Positions 33,707 through 43,429 of a stretch of 64,000 nt of DNA are shown here, one piece after another; position 1 is the stretch's first letter, and the number at the start of each line of letters is the position of its first letter. Origin of the DNA: Microbacteriaceae bacterium VKM Ac-2854 (GTDB lineage: Bacteria; Actinomycetota; Actinomycetes; Actinomycetales; Microbacteriaceae). The translations under genes were made by a program, and so were the position numbers. The stretch is taken from positions 310,001-374,000 of the forward strand of contig JABMLH010000001.1 of assembly GCA_013205085.1 (NCBI GenBank), given 5' to 3'. Under the pieces are notes generated by a model. It was not told the DNA's origin, ran no database searches, and saw nothing but the letters and a program-made list of their open reading frames with translations.

Positions 33707-34155
33707 GGTCTGGGAGTCTTTCGTCAGAACGGGACGCCCGGGGTCGGTCGGCGGGCTGCGATCACGCTAACGCGCAGTGCCGGTGCCGCCGATGCGCAAG
33801 CCGAGCACTTCGTCCGAAAGCGGTTCCGTTGGCGCGAGAAGTCTGCTCAAGACGATTTCCGACTTCCTGCGCCAGGAGCGACGGCGAAACGCGACAGAGA
33901 TTCGCGCCGGGCCTGCGGCGGGGCGAGACTTGACGTGCGCTCAAGCGCAGAGTGGCCTCGGCTTCTCGGGTCGTCGACAGTCGCGGGGATGCGCGTCGAC
34001 GAAAAGCAAGGCGGACGCCCGGTCCGTCGCATTCGTTCGGGAGTGCGGCGCGGCCGGGCGTTCGTGTTCGCCGGGCTGCCGTACGACTCGACGCCCCGGC
34101 CGACAAGATGTCGACGGCCACGCGGGGCCTGACGTGCGCCCGGATCCATCGACGT
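33707..34155. other. Gene-less stretch upstream of AraC pair
   Basis: About 450 bp between the AraC pair and the tRNA terminator. Open frames are Arg-rich noise. No GGGGTAC operator pair occurs here, so the regulators are not obviously under their own presumed site. TGACGTGCGC(T/C)C appears twice (about 33930 and 34130). Nothing else was recognised. Confidence 0.4.
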
Positions 34156-34160
34156 TAAAC

Positions 34161-34196
34161 GAAAAACCCCCACCATGTAGAAGCTAGGTGGGGGTT
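34161..34196 (-). terminator. Terminator of the tRNA operon
   Basis: A 10-bp stem (AACCCCCACC at 34165-34174 with 34187-34196). On the minus strand it is followed by a run of five T, a standard intrinsic terminator right after tRNA-Phe. Confidence 0.9.
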
Positions 34197-34198
34197 CG

Positions 34199-34271
34199 TG
34201 GCTCCGACGGGCGTCGATCCCGTGACCTCACGATTTTCAGTCGTGCGCTCTACCAACTGAGCTACAGAGCC
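34199..34271 (-). tRNA. tRNA-Phe (GAA)
   Basis: 73 nt on the minus strand. The acceptor arms GGCTCTG and CGGAGCC pair, with a wobble. The anticodon loop CTGAAAA gives GAA. D-loop AGTTGGTA and T-loop sequence GATCGACGCC are in place. CCA is not encoded. It is last of three tRNAs on this strand. Confidence 0.95.
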
Positions 34272-34339
34272 GGACTCCGCGTGAACGAACGCGCGGTGCC
34301 GACCAATGGAAATGCCCTTCCTCTCGGAAGGGCTTCCTG

Positions 34340-34413
34340 CGACCCTGACGGGACTTGAACCCGCGACCTCCGCCGTGACAGGGCGGCACGCTAACCAACT
34401 GCGCTACAGGGCC
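34340..34413 (-). tRNA. tRNA-Asp (GTC)
   Basis: 74 nt on the minus strand. Acceptor stem GGCCCTG pairs with CAGGGTC, discriminator G as expected for Asp. Anticodon loop CTGTCAC gives GTC. T arm GGGTTCAAGTCC. CCA is not encoded. Confidence 0.95.
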
Positions 34414-34502
34414 TCGTTGCGAAGACGAGGTTACCATCTTCAAGGCTATTCAATTTTCACACTCTCGTGTGGTCGTGCACTTCTGTGGCGGCAATCGTTG
34501 TG

Positions 34503-34575
34503 TGACCCCAACGGGATTCGAACCCGTGCTGCCGCCGTGAAAGGGCGGTGTCCTAGGCCACTAAACGATGGGGCC
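34503..34575 (-). tRNA. tRNA-Glu (TTC)
   Basis: 73 nt on the minus strand. Acceptor stem GGCCCCA pairs with TTGGGGTC-type 3' arm. Anticodon loop CTTTCAC gives TTC, T arm GGGTTCGAATCC. It is the first gene of the Glu-Asp-Phe cluster, with a good promoter just upstream. Confidence 0.95.
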
Positions 34576-34616
34576 GAGCTGTTCTGAAGCTTGCGCTGCA
34601 TGACTGCCGACACGAA

Positions 34617-34645
34617 AGCATACGGACATCCGGCCCCAGATGCAA
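34617..34645 (-). promoter_or_regulatory. Housekeeping promoter of the tRNA cluster
   Basis: On the minus strand TTGCAT (34645-34640), a 17-bp spacer, then TATGCT (34622-34617). Spacing and hexamers fit a primary-sigma promoter, about 42 bp before tRNA-Glu. Confidence 0.7.
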
Positions 34646-34789
34646 AATCGAGTGTTTCGCGCTCGTTACGTACCCCTGGGGGAGGGGGCCCGAGGGTAGG
34701 CATACCGAGATGCATTTGTTACCGTGGTCCGAATCGACCAGCCGTGATGCGCGTCTCCCCTCGCGCGTGCGGTGCAGCACTGAGGATCC

Positions 34790-36109
34790 ATGCGCCACCT
34801 TTCCCCCCGCCCCGCCCCACGCCGCCGCCCGAGCTCTTCGGCTCCGCGCCGCGCGAACGGTCTTCGGCGAGCCTCCTCGGCGCTGGCGCTCATCGTCGCT
34901 CTGATCGCCGGCCTCGTGGTCGCGACCCCGGCCTCCGCCGACGAATACCCCACCTGGGCCGAGGTCGAAGCGGCCAAGGGCAATACCGCTGCCGCCGCCG
35001 CGCAGGTCGAGAACATCCGCACCCTGATCGCGAACCTGCAGAGCGAGGTCGTTGCGGCGCAGGCCCTGGCTGAGCAGCGCGGCGAGGAGTACTTCGCGGC
35101 GCAGGAGGCGGCGGATCAGGCGGCCGAGCACGCGGACAAGCTGCAGAAGCAGGCCGACGAGGGTCAGGCGAAGGCGGATGCCGCCTCGAAGCAGGCGGGT
35201 CTGCTCGCCGCTCAGCTGTACCGCACCACGGGGACCGACCTCTCCGTCAACATCTTCCTCGACGGGCAGGGCGGCCAGGCCGACCAGCTGCTCTCGAAGA
35301 TCGGCAACATGACCAAGCTGGTCGAGCGTTCCAGCGGCATCTACGAGCAGGCGAGCGCGGCCAAGAACACGGCCTCCGCCCTCGGAGCGCAGGCCGAGGT
35401 CGCCAAGGCCGAGCGCGAGAAGCTCCGCATCGCCGCCGAGACCGCCCTCGTTCAGGCGCAGGAGGCGCAGCAGGCGTCGGAGCAGGCGCTCGCGACCCAG
35501 CAGGCGCAGAGCATCGTGCTCGAGCAGCAGCTCGCCGCGTTGCAGGACACCGAGAACAAGACGGTCGCCGACTATCAGGCGGGCGTCGCCGCCCGTGAGG
35601 CGGAGCGCGCGCGACTCGCCGCCCTGGCTGCGGCCGCCGGCAACGGATCCAGCGCGGGTGCGAGCCTCGACGCCGGTCAGCTGAGCGATCAGGGCTGGGC
35701 GGTGCCCGCGGCCGGCCGCATCACCGGCACCTTCGGCCCGCGCGCCAGCATCTCCACCGGCGGCGGCAGCTCGAGTTCGTCGCACCGCGGTACCGACATC
35801 GCGGGCGGCTGCGGTATCCCGATCTACGCGGCGACCGGTGGCACCGTCACCTACGCGGGGCCCAACGGCACCTACGGCAACTTCGTGCTGATCGACCACG
35901 GCGCGGGCATCAGCACCGGTTACGCGCACATCCGTGACGGCGGCATCTTCGTCCGCGTCGGTCAGACGGTCTCCGCCGGCGCCAACATCGCCAGTGTGGG
36001 CACCACCGGCGCCTCCACCGGCTGCCACCTGCACTTCGAAGTCCGCATCAACGGCACCGCCGTCGATGCTCAACCGTTCATGGCTGCTCGAGGAGTCCCG
36101 CTTGGCTGA
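34790..36109 (+). CDS. Coiled-coil M23 peptidoglycan hydrolase
   Basis: A 439-residue exported protein. Basic N-terminus then signal helix ALALIVALIAGLVVATPASAD (about 31-51). A long Ala/Gln-rich coiled coil (about 55-285) follows. The C-terminal M23/LytM domain (about 305-430) has HRGTDIAGG (His, Asp ligands) and STGCHLHFEV. The design is that of regulated wall hydrolases whose coiled coil controls access, as in EnvC/CwlO-type proteins. After the coiled coil comes a short Gly/Ser linker. The TTG start of the next gene lies within its last codons, so both are co-translated. No binding partner was identified. Confidence 0.9.
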   Translation: MRHLSPRPAPRRRPSSSAPRRANGLRRASSALALIVALIAGLVVATPASADEYPTWAEVEAAKGNTAAAAAQVENIRTLIANLQSEVVAAQALAEQRGEEYFAAQEAADQAAEHADKLQKQADEGQAKADAASKQAGLLAAQLYRTTGTDLSVNIFLDGQGGQADQLLSKIGNMTKLVERSSGIYEQASAAKNTASALGAQAEVAKAEREKLRIAAETALVQAQEAQQASEQALATQQAQSIVLEQQLAALQDTENKTVADYQAGVAAREAERARLAALAAAAGNGSSAGASLDAGQLSDQGWAVPAAGRITGTFGPRASISTGGGSSSSSHRGTDIAGGCGIPIYAATGGTVTYAGPNGTYGNFVLIDHGAGISTGYAHIRDGGIFVRVGQTVSAGANIASVGTTGASTGCHLHFEVRINGTAVDAQPFMAARGVPLG

Positions 36110-37502
36110 CGCACCCATCCGCACACTGCCCCGTGAGCGCACCTGGAAGGGGCGATTGCCGATGGCCGTCGGCGCCGCGTTCGCGGTGACCGCCGTCACC
36201 GCCTCGCTCGGCTTCGCGCCGGCGCAGGCCGACGACCCGCAGTACCCCAGCTGGGACGACGTGCAGAACGCGAAGTCCAACGAGGCGACGAAGCAGGCCG
36301 AGATCGACCGGATCACCGGCCTGATCGCCGGTCTGCAGAGCGACGCGGACGCGGCCTCGCTGGTGTCGATGCAGAAGGCGGAGGCGGCGCGTCAGGCGCA
36401 GGACGCGCTCGATGCGGCGACCACGCAGGTCGAGAGCCTGCAGGCCAAGGCGAAGACCGCGGCGGCGAAGGCCGACACCTCGCGGATGCGCGCCGGACTC
36501 CTGGCCGCGCACCTGGCCAAGTCGGCCGGCGGCGACCTGTCGATGAACCTGCTGGTGAAGGGCGACGGCGCGAGCGACCTGCTCTACCAGCTCGGCACGA
36601 TGGCGCAGCTGACCGAGTCCTCGCAGGCCGTCTACGACGAAGCCCTCGCCGACAAGAACGCTGCGGAGTCGCTGCAGAAGCAGGCCGACGTGGCCGTCGC
36701 TGCGCGCACGACGCTCGCCGCCGCGGCCGACGACGCCGCGACCGAGGCCCAGGCCGCCGCCGCCGCGGTGCGGGCCGCCCTGGCCGCGCAGCAGGAGAAG
36801 AGCGAAGAGCTGGTCGCCCAGCTGGCGACGCTGAAGGACACGACCGTCGAGGTCGAGGCCGCGTATCTCGCCGGTGAGCAGAAGCGCCAGGAGGAGGAGG
36901 CCGCTGCGGCCGCCGCCGCCGCTGCCGAGGCCGCCGCGCAGGCCGCCGCCGCTCAGGCAGCAGCCGCTGCCGCTGCGGCTGCTGGCTCCGGCTCCTCGGG
37001 TTCCGGTTCGAACTCCGGATCGGGTTCGGGTTCGGGCTTGGGCTCGGGTACCGTCACCGTCCCCGCGGCTCCGGCCCCCGTCGCTCCGGCCGCCCCGGAT
37101 CCGGTGGTGTCCGTCGGCGCCCCGAACTCGAGCGCCGTCGAGACGGCGATCGCCTTCGGTATGGCCCAGCTCGGCGAGCCCTACGACTCGCCCGGCAACA
37201 GCGACAGCACCTGGGACTGCTCCGGCCTGACCAAGTCGTCCTACGCCGCCGCCGGCATCTACATCGGTACCCACTCCGCGACGAACCAGTACAACACCGC
37301 CGCGTCGAAGGGCCAGCTGGTGCCGTATTCGGAGCGCCAGCGCGGCGACCTGATCTTCTGGGGCAGCGGCGGCGACTACTACCACGTGGCGATCTACCTC
37401 GGTAACGGCCAGATCCTGGAGGCCCCCGACTACGGCAAGACCGTGCGCGTGTGGAACACCTGGGGCTCGCCGACCGGCATGGTCGCCCGCGTCAGCGGCT
37501 GA
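36102..37502 (+). CDS. Coiled-coil NlpC/P60 endopeptidase
   Basis: A 466-residue exported wall hydrolase. It is read from the TTG at 36102, which overlaps the upstream stop; no ATG nearer the signal peptide fits as well, although an internal ATG (GRLPMAVGAAF) is a fallback. Signal MAVGAAFAVTAVTASLGFAPAQA, coiled coil to about 285, a poly-Ala/Glu stretch (about 265-305), a Gly/Ser linker and Pro/Ala repeats, then NlpC/P60 (about 350-466) with catalytic Cys in WDCSGLTKSS and His in HVAIYLGNG. Coiled-coil sequence (YPSWDDVQNAKSN) mirrors the upstream M23 protein, so the pair share an ancestor for that region. It cuts D-Glu-diamino-acid bonds in wall peptides. Confidence 0.9.
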   Translation: MADAPIRTLPRERTWKGRLPMAVGAAFAVTAVTASLGFAPAQADDPQYPSWDDVQNAKSNEATKQAEIDRITGLIAGLQSDADAASLVSMQKAEAARQAQDALDAATTQVESLQAKAKTAAAKADTSRMRAGLLAAHLAKSAGGDLSMNLLVKGDGASDLLYQLGTMAQLTESSQAVYDEALADKNAAESLQKQADVAVAARTTLAAAADDAATEAQAAAAAVRAALAAQQEKSEELVAQLATLKDTTVEVEAAYLAGEQKRQEEEAAAAAAAAAEAAAQAAAAQAAAAAAAAAGSGSSGSGSNSGSGSGSGLGSGTVTVPAAPAPVAPAAPDPVVSVGAPNSSAVETAIAFGMAQLGEPYDSPGNSDSTWDCSGLTKSSYAAAGIYIGTHSATNQYNTAASKGQLVPYSERQRGDLIFWGSGGDYYHVAIYLGNGQILEAPDYGKTVRVWNTWGSPTGMVARVSG

Positions 37503-37672
37503 ATTCTTCGGCGAATCTCCTCGTTCCTCGTCGATTCGCGGCAGTCGGCGTCGCGACGGTGGCGGATTCGCAGAGCCGGTTGCGACCGCGTACGACGAAT
37601 CGCTGAAGACGCGATTCGCCGGTTACGCTCGCGCGGAGGTGGTCGCGTTCTCGATTCGGCTCGGCACACGCA

Positions 37673-37711
37673 GTTCGGCTCGTCAGATCGCGCAGATCTG
37701 ACGAGCCGAAC
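37673..37711. terminator. Two-sided hairpin terminator
   Basis: A perfect 16-bp stem (GTTCGGCTCGTCAGAT at 37673-37688 with 37696-37711), loop of 7. It lies between the convergent NlpC/P60 and ppa genes, 24 bp from the ppa stop. The 170 bp before it hold GATTCGC-rich imperfect repeats and no gene. Confidence 0.8.
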
Positions 37712-37734
37712 GGCGTTTCACGGGCCAGACGGAG

Positions 37735-38226
37735 TCAGTGGCCTTCGTCGGCGAGCTTCTTGATGCCGTCCTGCACGATCTGCTCGGCCTCGGCCGCGTC
37801 GCCCCACGCGTCGACCTTGACCCACTTGCCGGGCTCGAGGTCCTTGTAGCGCTCGAAGAAGTGCTTGATCTCGTTCTTGGTCTGCTCCGGCACATCCGCG
37901 ATGTCCTGGATGTGCTGCCAGCGCGGGTCCTTCGCGGGGACCACGATCACCTTGGCGTCGGAGCCGGCCTCGTCGCTCATGTTCAGCACGCCGACGGGGC
38001 GGACGGAAACGCCCACGCCCGGGAAGACGGGGTACTCGAGCAGCACGAGGGCGTCCACCGGGTCGCCGTCGAGGCCGAGGGTGTTCTCGAAGTAGCCGTA
38101 GTCGGTCGGGTAGACGAACGAGGTGAACAGCACCCGGTCGAGGTAGACACGACCCGTCTCGTGGTCGACCTCGTACTTGTTGCGGCTGCCCTTGGGGATC
38201 TCTACGACGACGTCGTATGCGGCCAT
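37735..38226 (-). CDS. ppa: Inorganic pyrophosphatase
   Basis: A 163-residue family I soluble pyrophosphatase. Signature residues are in order: [19 protein letters not shown] (Lys/Arg/Glu of the active site), [11 protein letters not shown], and the metal site [10 protein letters not shown] (three Asp within the usual pattern), followed by KDPRW and [10 protein letters not shown]. It splits pyrophosphate and so drives tRNA charging and nucleotide synthesis. Length is standard for actinobacterial enzymes. It is divergent from tilS, with a 236-bp gap that holds both promoters. Confidence 0.97.
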   Translation of the reverse strand: MAAYDVVVEIPKGSRNKYEVDHETGRVYLDRVLFTSFVYPTDYGYFENTLGLDGDPVDALVLLEYPVFPGVGVSVRPVGVLNMSDEAGSDAKVIVVPAKDPRWQHIQDIADVPEQTKNEIKHFFERYKDLEPGKWVKVDAWGDAAEAEQIVQDGIKKLADEGH

Positions 38227-38462
38227 GATCGCTCCTTGTTGATGATTCGGCGCCGGGGTGCGGCGCGACAGTCTCATGGGCGTCGAAGACGCCGCGTCCA
38301 CGCTACTCGACACGGCCCGACTCCACATCGGCGGATGGCGCGGCACCGCGTGACTCACGCGGGAGGGGTTGTCACTGCGTCCCGGGCGACGCGGGACGCA
38401 GCGACAACCCCCTGTCGAGCGCGGGCCTCCGGCCGAACGGACTCGTCGGCTAGCGTTGCGGG

Positions 38463-39452
38463 GTGCCCGATCGCCCCCGCCTGACTCCCGCCGTCGCCGA
38501 TATCCGCCGAGCGGTGCGCGCCTGCATCGCCGATCTGCGGGAGGGGGCGACGGTGCTCGTCGGCCTGAGCGGGGGAGCGGACTCGCTCGCCCTCGCCGCG
38601 GCGCTCGCGTTCGAGGGTCCGCGCGCGGGGCTGCGGACGGGCGCGATCGTGGTCGATCACGGCCTGCAGCCCGGTTCGGCGCGGGTGGCCGACACCGCCG
38701 CCGCCCAGGCCCGCGAGTTGGGCCTGGAGCCGGTGTTGCGCGAGATCGTCTCGGTCGGCCGCGACGGCGGACCGGAGGCGGCGGCGCGTGCGGCCCGGTA
38801 CCGCGCGTTCGACGACGCGATCGAGGCCTCCGGCGCCGTGTGCATCCTGGTCGCGCACACCTTGGACGACCAGGCCGAGACCGTGCTGCTCGGGCTCGCG
38901 CGCGGATCGGGAGCCTCGAGCCTGCACGGCATGGCGGCGGTGAGCGGACGCATCCGCCGCCCCCTGCTGGGCATCCGGCGCGCGCAGACCGTGCAGGCCT
39001 GTGCGGATGCGGGCCTCGTGCCCTGGAAGGATCCGCAGAACGACGACCCGGCCTTCGCGCGAGTGCGCACCCGCGCGACGGTGCTTCCCCTGCTGGAGCG
39101 CGAGCTCGGCCCCGGCATCGCGGAGGCGCTGGCCCGCACCGCGGAGCAGCTCCGGGAGGACGACGAGGCGCTCGATGGCATGGCCCTGGACTGGGCGCTC
39201 GAGCTCGTCGGCCAGGACGAGGCGGGGCACGTGACCCTCGACATCCGCGGCCTCGCAGCCGATCCGGCCGCGCTGCGGCAGCGGATCATCCGCCTGGTGG
39301 TCTCGAACGAGTTCGGCGTCTCGCTGAGCCGCGCGCAGACCCTCGCCGTCGCGGCCCTCGTCACGGACTGGCGCGGGCAGAAGGGCGTCGACCTGCCGGG
39401 GGTGCTCGCGACCCGCCGCGGTGCGGAGCTGGTGTTCGCGCCGATCGGCTGA
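38463..39452 (+). CDS. tilS: tRNA(Ile)-lysidine synthase
   Basis: A 329-residue N-type ATP pyrophosphatase that converts the wobble C of tRNA-Ile(CAU) to lysidine so that it reads AUA. The ATP loop is [20 protein letters not shown] (about 31-50). [30 protein letters not shown] and [15 protein letters not shown] follow, all family marks. The C-terminal part is short, typical of Actinobacteria. The GTG at 38463 is chosen because the family begins close to it. It heads the co-directional run tilS-hpt-GH76-ftsH. Confidence 0.95.
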   Translation: MPDRPRLTPAVADIRRAVRACIADLREGATVLVGLSGGADSLALAAALAFEGPRAGLRTGAIVVDHGLQPGSARVADTAAAQARELGLEPVLREIVSVGRDGGPEAAARAARYRAFDDAIEASGAVCILVAHTLDDQAETVLLGLARGSGASSLHGMAAVSGRIRRPLLGIRRAQTVQACADAGLVPWKDPQNDDPAFARVRTRATVLPLLERELGPGIAEALARTAEQLREDDEALDGMALDWALELVGQDEAGHVTLDIRGLAADPAALRQRIIRLVVSNEFGVSLSRAQTLAVAALVTDWRGQKGVDLPGVLATRRGAELVFAPIG

Positions 39453-39659
39453 GGTGCCGGTCGGCGCCGGCGCTGTACACGATGACGGGTGAGACGAGAC
39501 GCCACCCTGAATGCCCGGGGCGCGATCCGCGGAAATCCGGTGATCCTGCCGACGAGATCACGGGTGACCTTCCGGGCGAGCAGTCATCGTGTACATCGCT
39601 ACGCTGGAGCGGGCGAGGTTCCCTCGCCCATCCGCTCCCCACGAGACGAGGACACCACC

Positions 39660-40211
39660 GTGGAATCAGCCGACATCGCCGCCGACCTGACCGAGGTGCT
39701 CTATACGGAGGCGCAGATCCACGCGAGGATCGCCGAGCTCGCGCGCGCCATCGAGCGCGACTACGCGGGCGAGAACCTGCTGATCGTGGGCGTGCTGCGT
39801 GGCGCGGTGATGGTGATGGCCGACCTCGCGCGCGAGCTCAAGCTCGACATCACGATGGACTGGATGGCCGTCTCGTCCTACGGCAACAGCACGAAGTCCT
39901 CCGGTGTGGTGCGCATCCTGAAGGACCTCGACTCCGACCTCACCGACCGCAAGGTGCTGATCGTCGAGGACATCATCGACTCCGGCCTCACCCTCTCGTG
40001 GCTGCAGGGCAATCTGCGCAGCCGCGGCGCCGAGTCCGTCGAGATCTGCGCGCTGTTCCGCAAGCCCAAGGCCGCCAAGGTCGAGGTGCAGGTGAACTAC
40101 GTCGGCTTCGACATCCCCAACGACTTCGTGGTCGGTTACGGCCTCGACTACGCCGAGCGCTACCGCAACCTCCGCGACGTCGCGATCCTCGCTCCGCACG
40201 TCTACTCCTGA
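39660..40211 (+). CDS. hpt: Hypoxanthine phosphoribosyltransferase
   Basis: A 183-residue purine-salvage enzyme joining hypoxanthine (or guanine) to PRPP. The PRPP motif is VLIVEDIIDSGLTLSW (about 99-114). GVLRGAVMVMADLAREL, MAVSSYGNSTKSSG (flexible loop) and VGYGLDYAERYRNL complete the family pattern. GTG start at 39660; the open frame extends upstream but conserved sequence begins here. Position between tilS and ftsH is classical in Gram-positive bacteria, here with one inserted gene before ftsH. Confidence 0.96.
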   Translation: MESADIAADLTEVLYTEAQIHARIAELARAIERDYAGENLLIVGVLRGAVMVMADLARELKLDITMDWMAVSSYGNSTKSSGVVRILKDLDSDLTDRKVLIVEDIIDSGLTLSWLQGNLRSRGAESVEICALFRKPKAAKVEVQVNYVGFDIPNDFVVGYGLDYAERYRNLRDVAILAPHVYS

Positions 40212-40258
40212 CCCGGATCCGCTGGTCGACTCCGCCGACACCGGCCGCGATCGTCGCG

Positions 40259-41272
40259 ATGGATGACGTCGACGCCGCCCAGCGCGGCCTGACCCACTAC
40301 TTCGGCGCCCGCGGCATCGGCGCGCACAACTCGTGGCCGCACGCGATCCGCGCCGACCTCGAGTTCGACTACTGGTGGTTGGCGCACCTCATCGATGCTC
40401 GGGTCGACGGCTTCGAGCGCAGCGGAGACGGCCGGTACCTCCTCGAGGCCGAGCGGATCTACCGCGCCCTGCGCCTGCGCAACGGTGGGCGGCTGTTCAA
40501 CCGCTACTTCGACGACATGATGTGGCTCGGCTGCGCACTGGCGCGGCTCGGGCCGCACACGCACGAGCGCTATCTGGACGACGCCGAACGGCTCTGGCGG
40601 CACGCGCTCGCCCGCGGCTGGAACGACAGCCACGGCCCGAGCCTGGCCTGGCGCAGCACCCAGCTCGACTACAAGAACGCTCCGGCGAACGGACCTTTCG
40701 CCATCCTCGGCGCGCGACTGGAGCGCATCCGCCCCGCCGGCCGTGCCGAGAAGGCCCGCGCCGCATTCGACTGGATGCACACGCGGCTCCGCGACGACGC
40801 CAGCGGATTCGTGGCCGACGGCATCGGCCGCGAGGGCGGATCCGTCCGCGACGATCGCGCCTTCAGCTACAACCACGGCGTGTACATCGGGGCGGCCGTG
40901 GCGCTGCACCGCCTCGATCCTGATCCGGGACTGCTCGCGGATGCGACGCTGACCGCGCTGGACGCGATTCGTCGGCTCGCTCCGCACGGCGTCTTCGTCG
41001 ATCAGGGCAGCGGCGACGGCGCCCTCTTCGGCGGCATCTACTGCCGCTTCGTCGCGGAGCTGCTGGGCACCGCCGCCGTTCCGCCGGCGGCGGCCACCGA
41101 GTTGCGCGCCTTCGTCGAGAGCAGCACACGGACCCTCGTCCGCAACGCGCGCGTCGAGGATCTCCTCCGCGCCGGCCCGGTCTGGGATCGGCCCGCCCCG
41201 GAGCCCTCCAGCCTGGCCGCTCAGCTCAGCGCCGTCCTCGCGCTCGAGGCCGCTGCCGTGATCCGCGGCTGA
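40259..41272 (+). CDS. Glycoside hydrolase family 76 protein
   Basis: A 337-residue protein with the GH76 (endo-alpha-1,6-mannanase-like) alpha-barrel: YWWLAHLIDARVDGFERSGD, RLFNRYFDDMMWLGCALARLG (the Asp pair matches the catalytic DD), DYKNAPANGPFAILGARL and FSYNHGVYIGAAVALHRL. No signal peptide, so it would act inside the cell or be exported in another way. Substrate may be mannan or mannosylated wall/lipoglycan. It sits between hpt and ftsH, where such an insertion is unusual. The start codon ATG at 40259 lacks a clear ribosome site; an upstream start cannot be ruled out. Confidence 0.8.
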   Translation: MDDVDAAQRGLTHYFGARGIGAHNSWPHAIRADLEFDYWWLAHLIDARVDGFERSGDGRYLLEAERIYRALRLRNGGRLFNRYFDDMMWLGCALARLGPHTHERYLDDAERLWRHALARGWNDSHGPSLAWRSTQLDYKNAPANGPFAILGARLERIRPAGRAEKARAAFDWMHTRLRDDASGFVADGIGREGGSVRDDRAFSYNHGVYIGAAVALHRLDPDPGLLADATLTALDAIRRLAPHGVFVDQGSGDGALFGGIYCRFVAELLGTAAVPPAAATELRAFVESSTRTLVRNARVEDLLRAGPVWDRPAPEPSSLAAQLSAVLALEAAAVIRG

Positions 41273-41408
41273 GCGGGTTCCTCGAAGACCGCACCGGCGC
41301 CTCATGCTCCGCCCACGGCGAACGGCGGGCGTGCATCCAGAATCGCCGCGGTAGCCTGGCCTCCACATTTCTCGTCAGAAAGGTGCCGGGCCCCGGCCCG
41401 CAACATTC

Positions 41409-43421
41409 ATGAACGCCAAGCGCATCTTCCGTGGCCCCATCCTCTACGTCGTGCTCGCGGTCATCGCCGTCTGGATCGGTTCCACGCTGATCACGATGTC
41501 CGGTTTCCGGCCGATCACCACGCAGGAGGGCCTCGATCTCCTCAAGGACGGCAAGGTCGCCTCCGCCAAGATCGTCGACGGCGAGCAGCGCGTCGACCTG
41601 ACGCTGACGCAGGCGGACGGGGACAACGGCACGCAGGTGCAGTTCTACTACGTCGCCCCGCGCGGTGCCGAGGTCGTCGACGCGGTCACCTCCGCGACCC
41701 TGAGCAAGGGCTACGACGACGAGGTGCCCCAGACGAACTGGTTCCTCTCGGCGCTCGGCTTCCTGCTGCCGATCCTGCTGATCGGCGCGTTCTTCTGGCT
41801 GATGCTCTCGGGCATGCAGGGCGGCGGCAACCGGGTGATGCAGTTCGGCAAGTCCCGCGCGAAGCTCGTGTCGAAGGAGTCGCCGAAGGTCACGTTCCAG
41901 GATGTGGCGGGTGCCGACGAGGCCATCGAGGAACTGCACGAGATCAAGGAGTTCCTGAAGGAGCCCGCCAAGTTCCAGGCCGTCGGAGCGCGCATCCCCA
42001 AGGGTGTGCTGCTGTACGGCCCTCCCGGCACCGGTAAGACGCTGCTCGCCCGCGCCGTCGCCGGCGAAGCGGGTGTGCCGTTCTACTCGATCTCGGGTTC
42101 GGACTTCGTCGAGATGTTCGTGGGTGTCGGTGCGAGCCGTGTCCGCGACCTGTTCCAGCAGGCCAAGGAGAACTCGCCCGCGATCATCTTCGTCGACGAG
42201 ATCGACGCCGTCGGCCGCCACCGCGGCGCCGGTATGGGCGGCGGGCACGACGAGCGCGAGCAGACCCTGAACCAGCTCCTCGTCGAGATGGACGGCTTCG
42301 ACGTCAAGACCAACGTCATCCTGATCGCGGCGACGAACCGCCCCGACATCCTCGACCCGGCGCTGCTGCGCCCCGGCCGCTTCGACCGCCAGATCGGCGT
42401 GGACGCGCCCGACCTGCTAGGCCGCAAGCGCATCCTCGAGGTGCACGGCAAGGGCAAGCCGCTGGCGAACGGCGTCGACCTCGAGGTCGTGGCCCGCAAG
42501 ACTCCGGGCTTCACCGGCGCCGACCTGGCCAACGTGCTCAACGAGGCCGCGCTGCTCACCGCTCGCTCGAACGCGCAGCTGATCGACAACCGCGCACTGG
42601 ACGAGGCGATCGACCGCGTCATCGCCGGCCCCCAGCGCCGCACCCGCGTGATGCGCGACAAGGAGAAGCTGATCACGGCGTACCACGAGGGTGGCCACGC
42701 CCTCGCCGCCGCCGCGATGCGTCACACCGACCCGGTGACCAAGGTCACCATCCTGCCCCGCGGTCGCGCCCTCGGCTACACGATGGTGCTGCCGCTGGAG
42801 GACAAGTACTCCACCACCCGCAACGAACTTCTCGACCAGCTCACCTACGCGATGGGCGGCCGCGTCGCGGAGGAGATCGTCTTCCACGACCCCACCACCG
42901 GCGCCTCGAACGACATCGAGAAGGCGACCTCGATCGCCCGCAAGATGGTCACCGACTACGGCATGTCCTCGAACGTCGGCGCGGTCAAGCTGGGCCAGTC
43001 CAGCGGCGAGATGTTCCTCGGCCGCGACATGGGCCACCAGCGCGACTACTCCGAGCAGATCGCCGAGCGGGTGGACGCGGAGACCCGCGTGCTGATCGAG
43101 CAGGCGCACGACGAGGCCTGGCAGGTCATCAACGCGAACCGGCACATCCTGGATGCGCTGGCCGCGGAGCTGCTCGAGAAGGAGACGCTCGACCACGATC
43201 GCCTCGCCGAGATCTTCAAGGATGTGCAGAAGATCGACGAGCGCCCGCAGTGGCTCTCGAGCGACAAGCGTCCGCTCTCGGACCTGCCGCCCATCGAGGT
43301 GCCCAAGGCCAAGGCGCCGATCGACGCCGGCGTCACCGACGGCGGTGTCACCTCGGAGACCTCGGGTGAGGCCAAGCCGAAGCGCTCGCCGCTGATCAAC
43401 CCGCGCCCCGCGACCGCGTAG
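41409..43421 (+). CDS. ftsH: ATP-dependent zinc metalloprotease FtsH
   Basis: A 670-residue membrane AAA+ protease that removes damaged membrane and regulatory proteins. Two membrane helices ([18 protein letters not shown], about 10-28, and [19 protein letters not shown], about 115-134) flank an outer domain. Walker A GPPGTGKT (about 204), Walker B IIFVDEID, second region of homology [20 protein letters not shown], and the zinc site [12 protein letters not shown] (about 424) are all intact, as is the later Asp region ([12 protein letters not shown]). The C-terminal tail is Lys/Pro-rich. It begins the ftsH-fol cluster; folE starts 8 nt later. Confidence 0.98.
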   Translation: MNAKRIFRGPILYVVLAVIAVWIGSTLITMSGFRPITTQEGLDLLKDGKVASAKIVDGEQRVDLTLTQADGDNGTQVQFYYVAPRGAEVVDAVTSATLSKGYDDEVPQTNWFLSALGFLLPILLIGAFFWLMLSGMQGGGNRVMQFGKSRAKLVSKESPKVTFQDVAGADEAIEELHEIKEFLKEPAKFQAVGARIPKGVLLYGPPGTGKTLLARAVAGEAGVPFYSISGSDFVEMFVGVGASRVRDLFQQAKENSPAIIFVDEIDAVGRHRGAGMGGGHDEREQTLNQLLVEMDGFDVKTNVILIAATNRPDILDPALLRPGRFDRQIGVDAPDLLGRKRILEVHGKGKPLANGVDLEVVARKTPGFTGADLANVLNEAALLTARSNAQLIDNRALDEAIDRVIAGPQRRTRVMRDKEKLITAYHEGGHALAAAAMRHTDPVTKVTILPRGRALGYTMVLPLEDKYSTTRNELLDQLTYAMGGRVAEEIVFHDPTTGASNDIEKATSIARKMVTDYGMSSNVGAVKLGQSSGEMFLGRDMGHQRDYSEQIAERVDAETRVLIEQAHDEAWQVINANRHILDALAAELLEKETLDHDRLAEIFKDVQKIDERPQWLSSDKRPLSDLPPIEVPKAKAPIDAGVTDGGVTSETSGEAKPKRSPLINPRPATA

Positions 43422-43429
43422 GCCGCCGT

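Noticed and set aside
33707-34155. Arg-rich plus-strand frames as a hidden gene
   Set aside because: No ribosome site, no domain and biased Arg/Ser/Gly content typical of noise.
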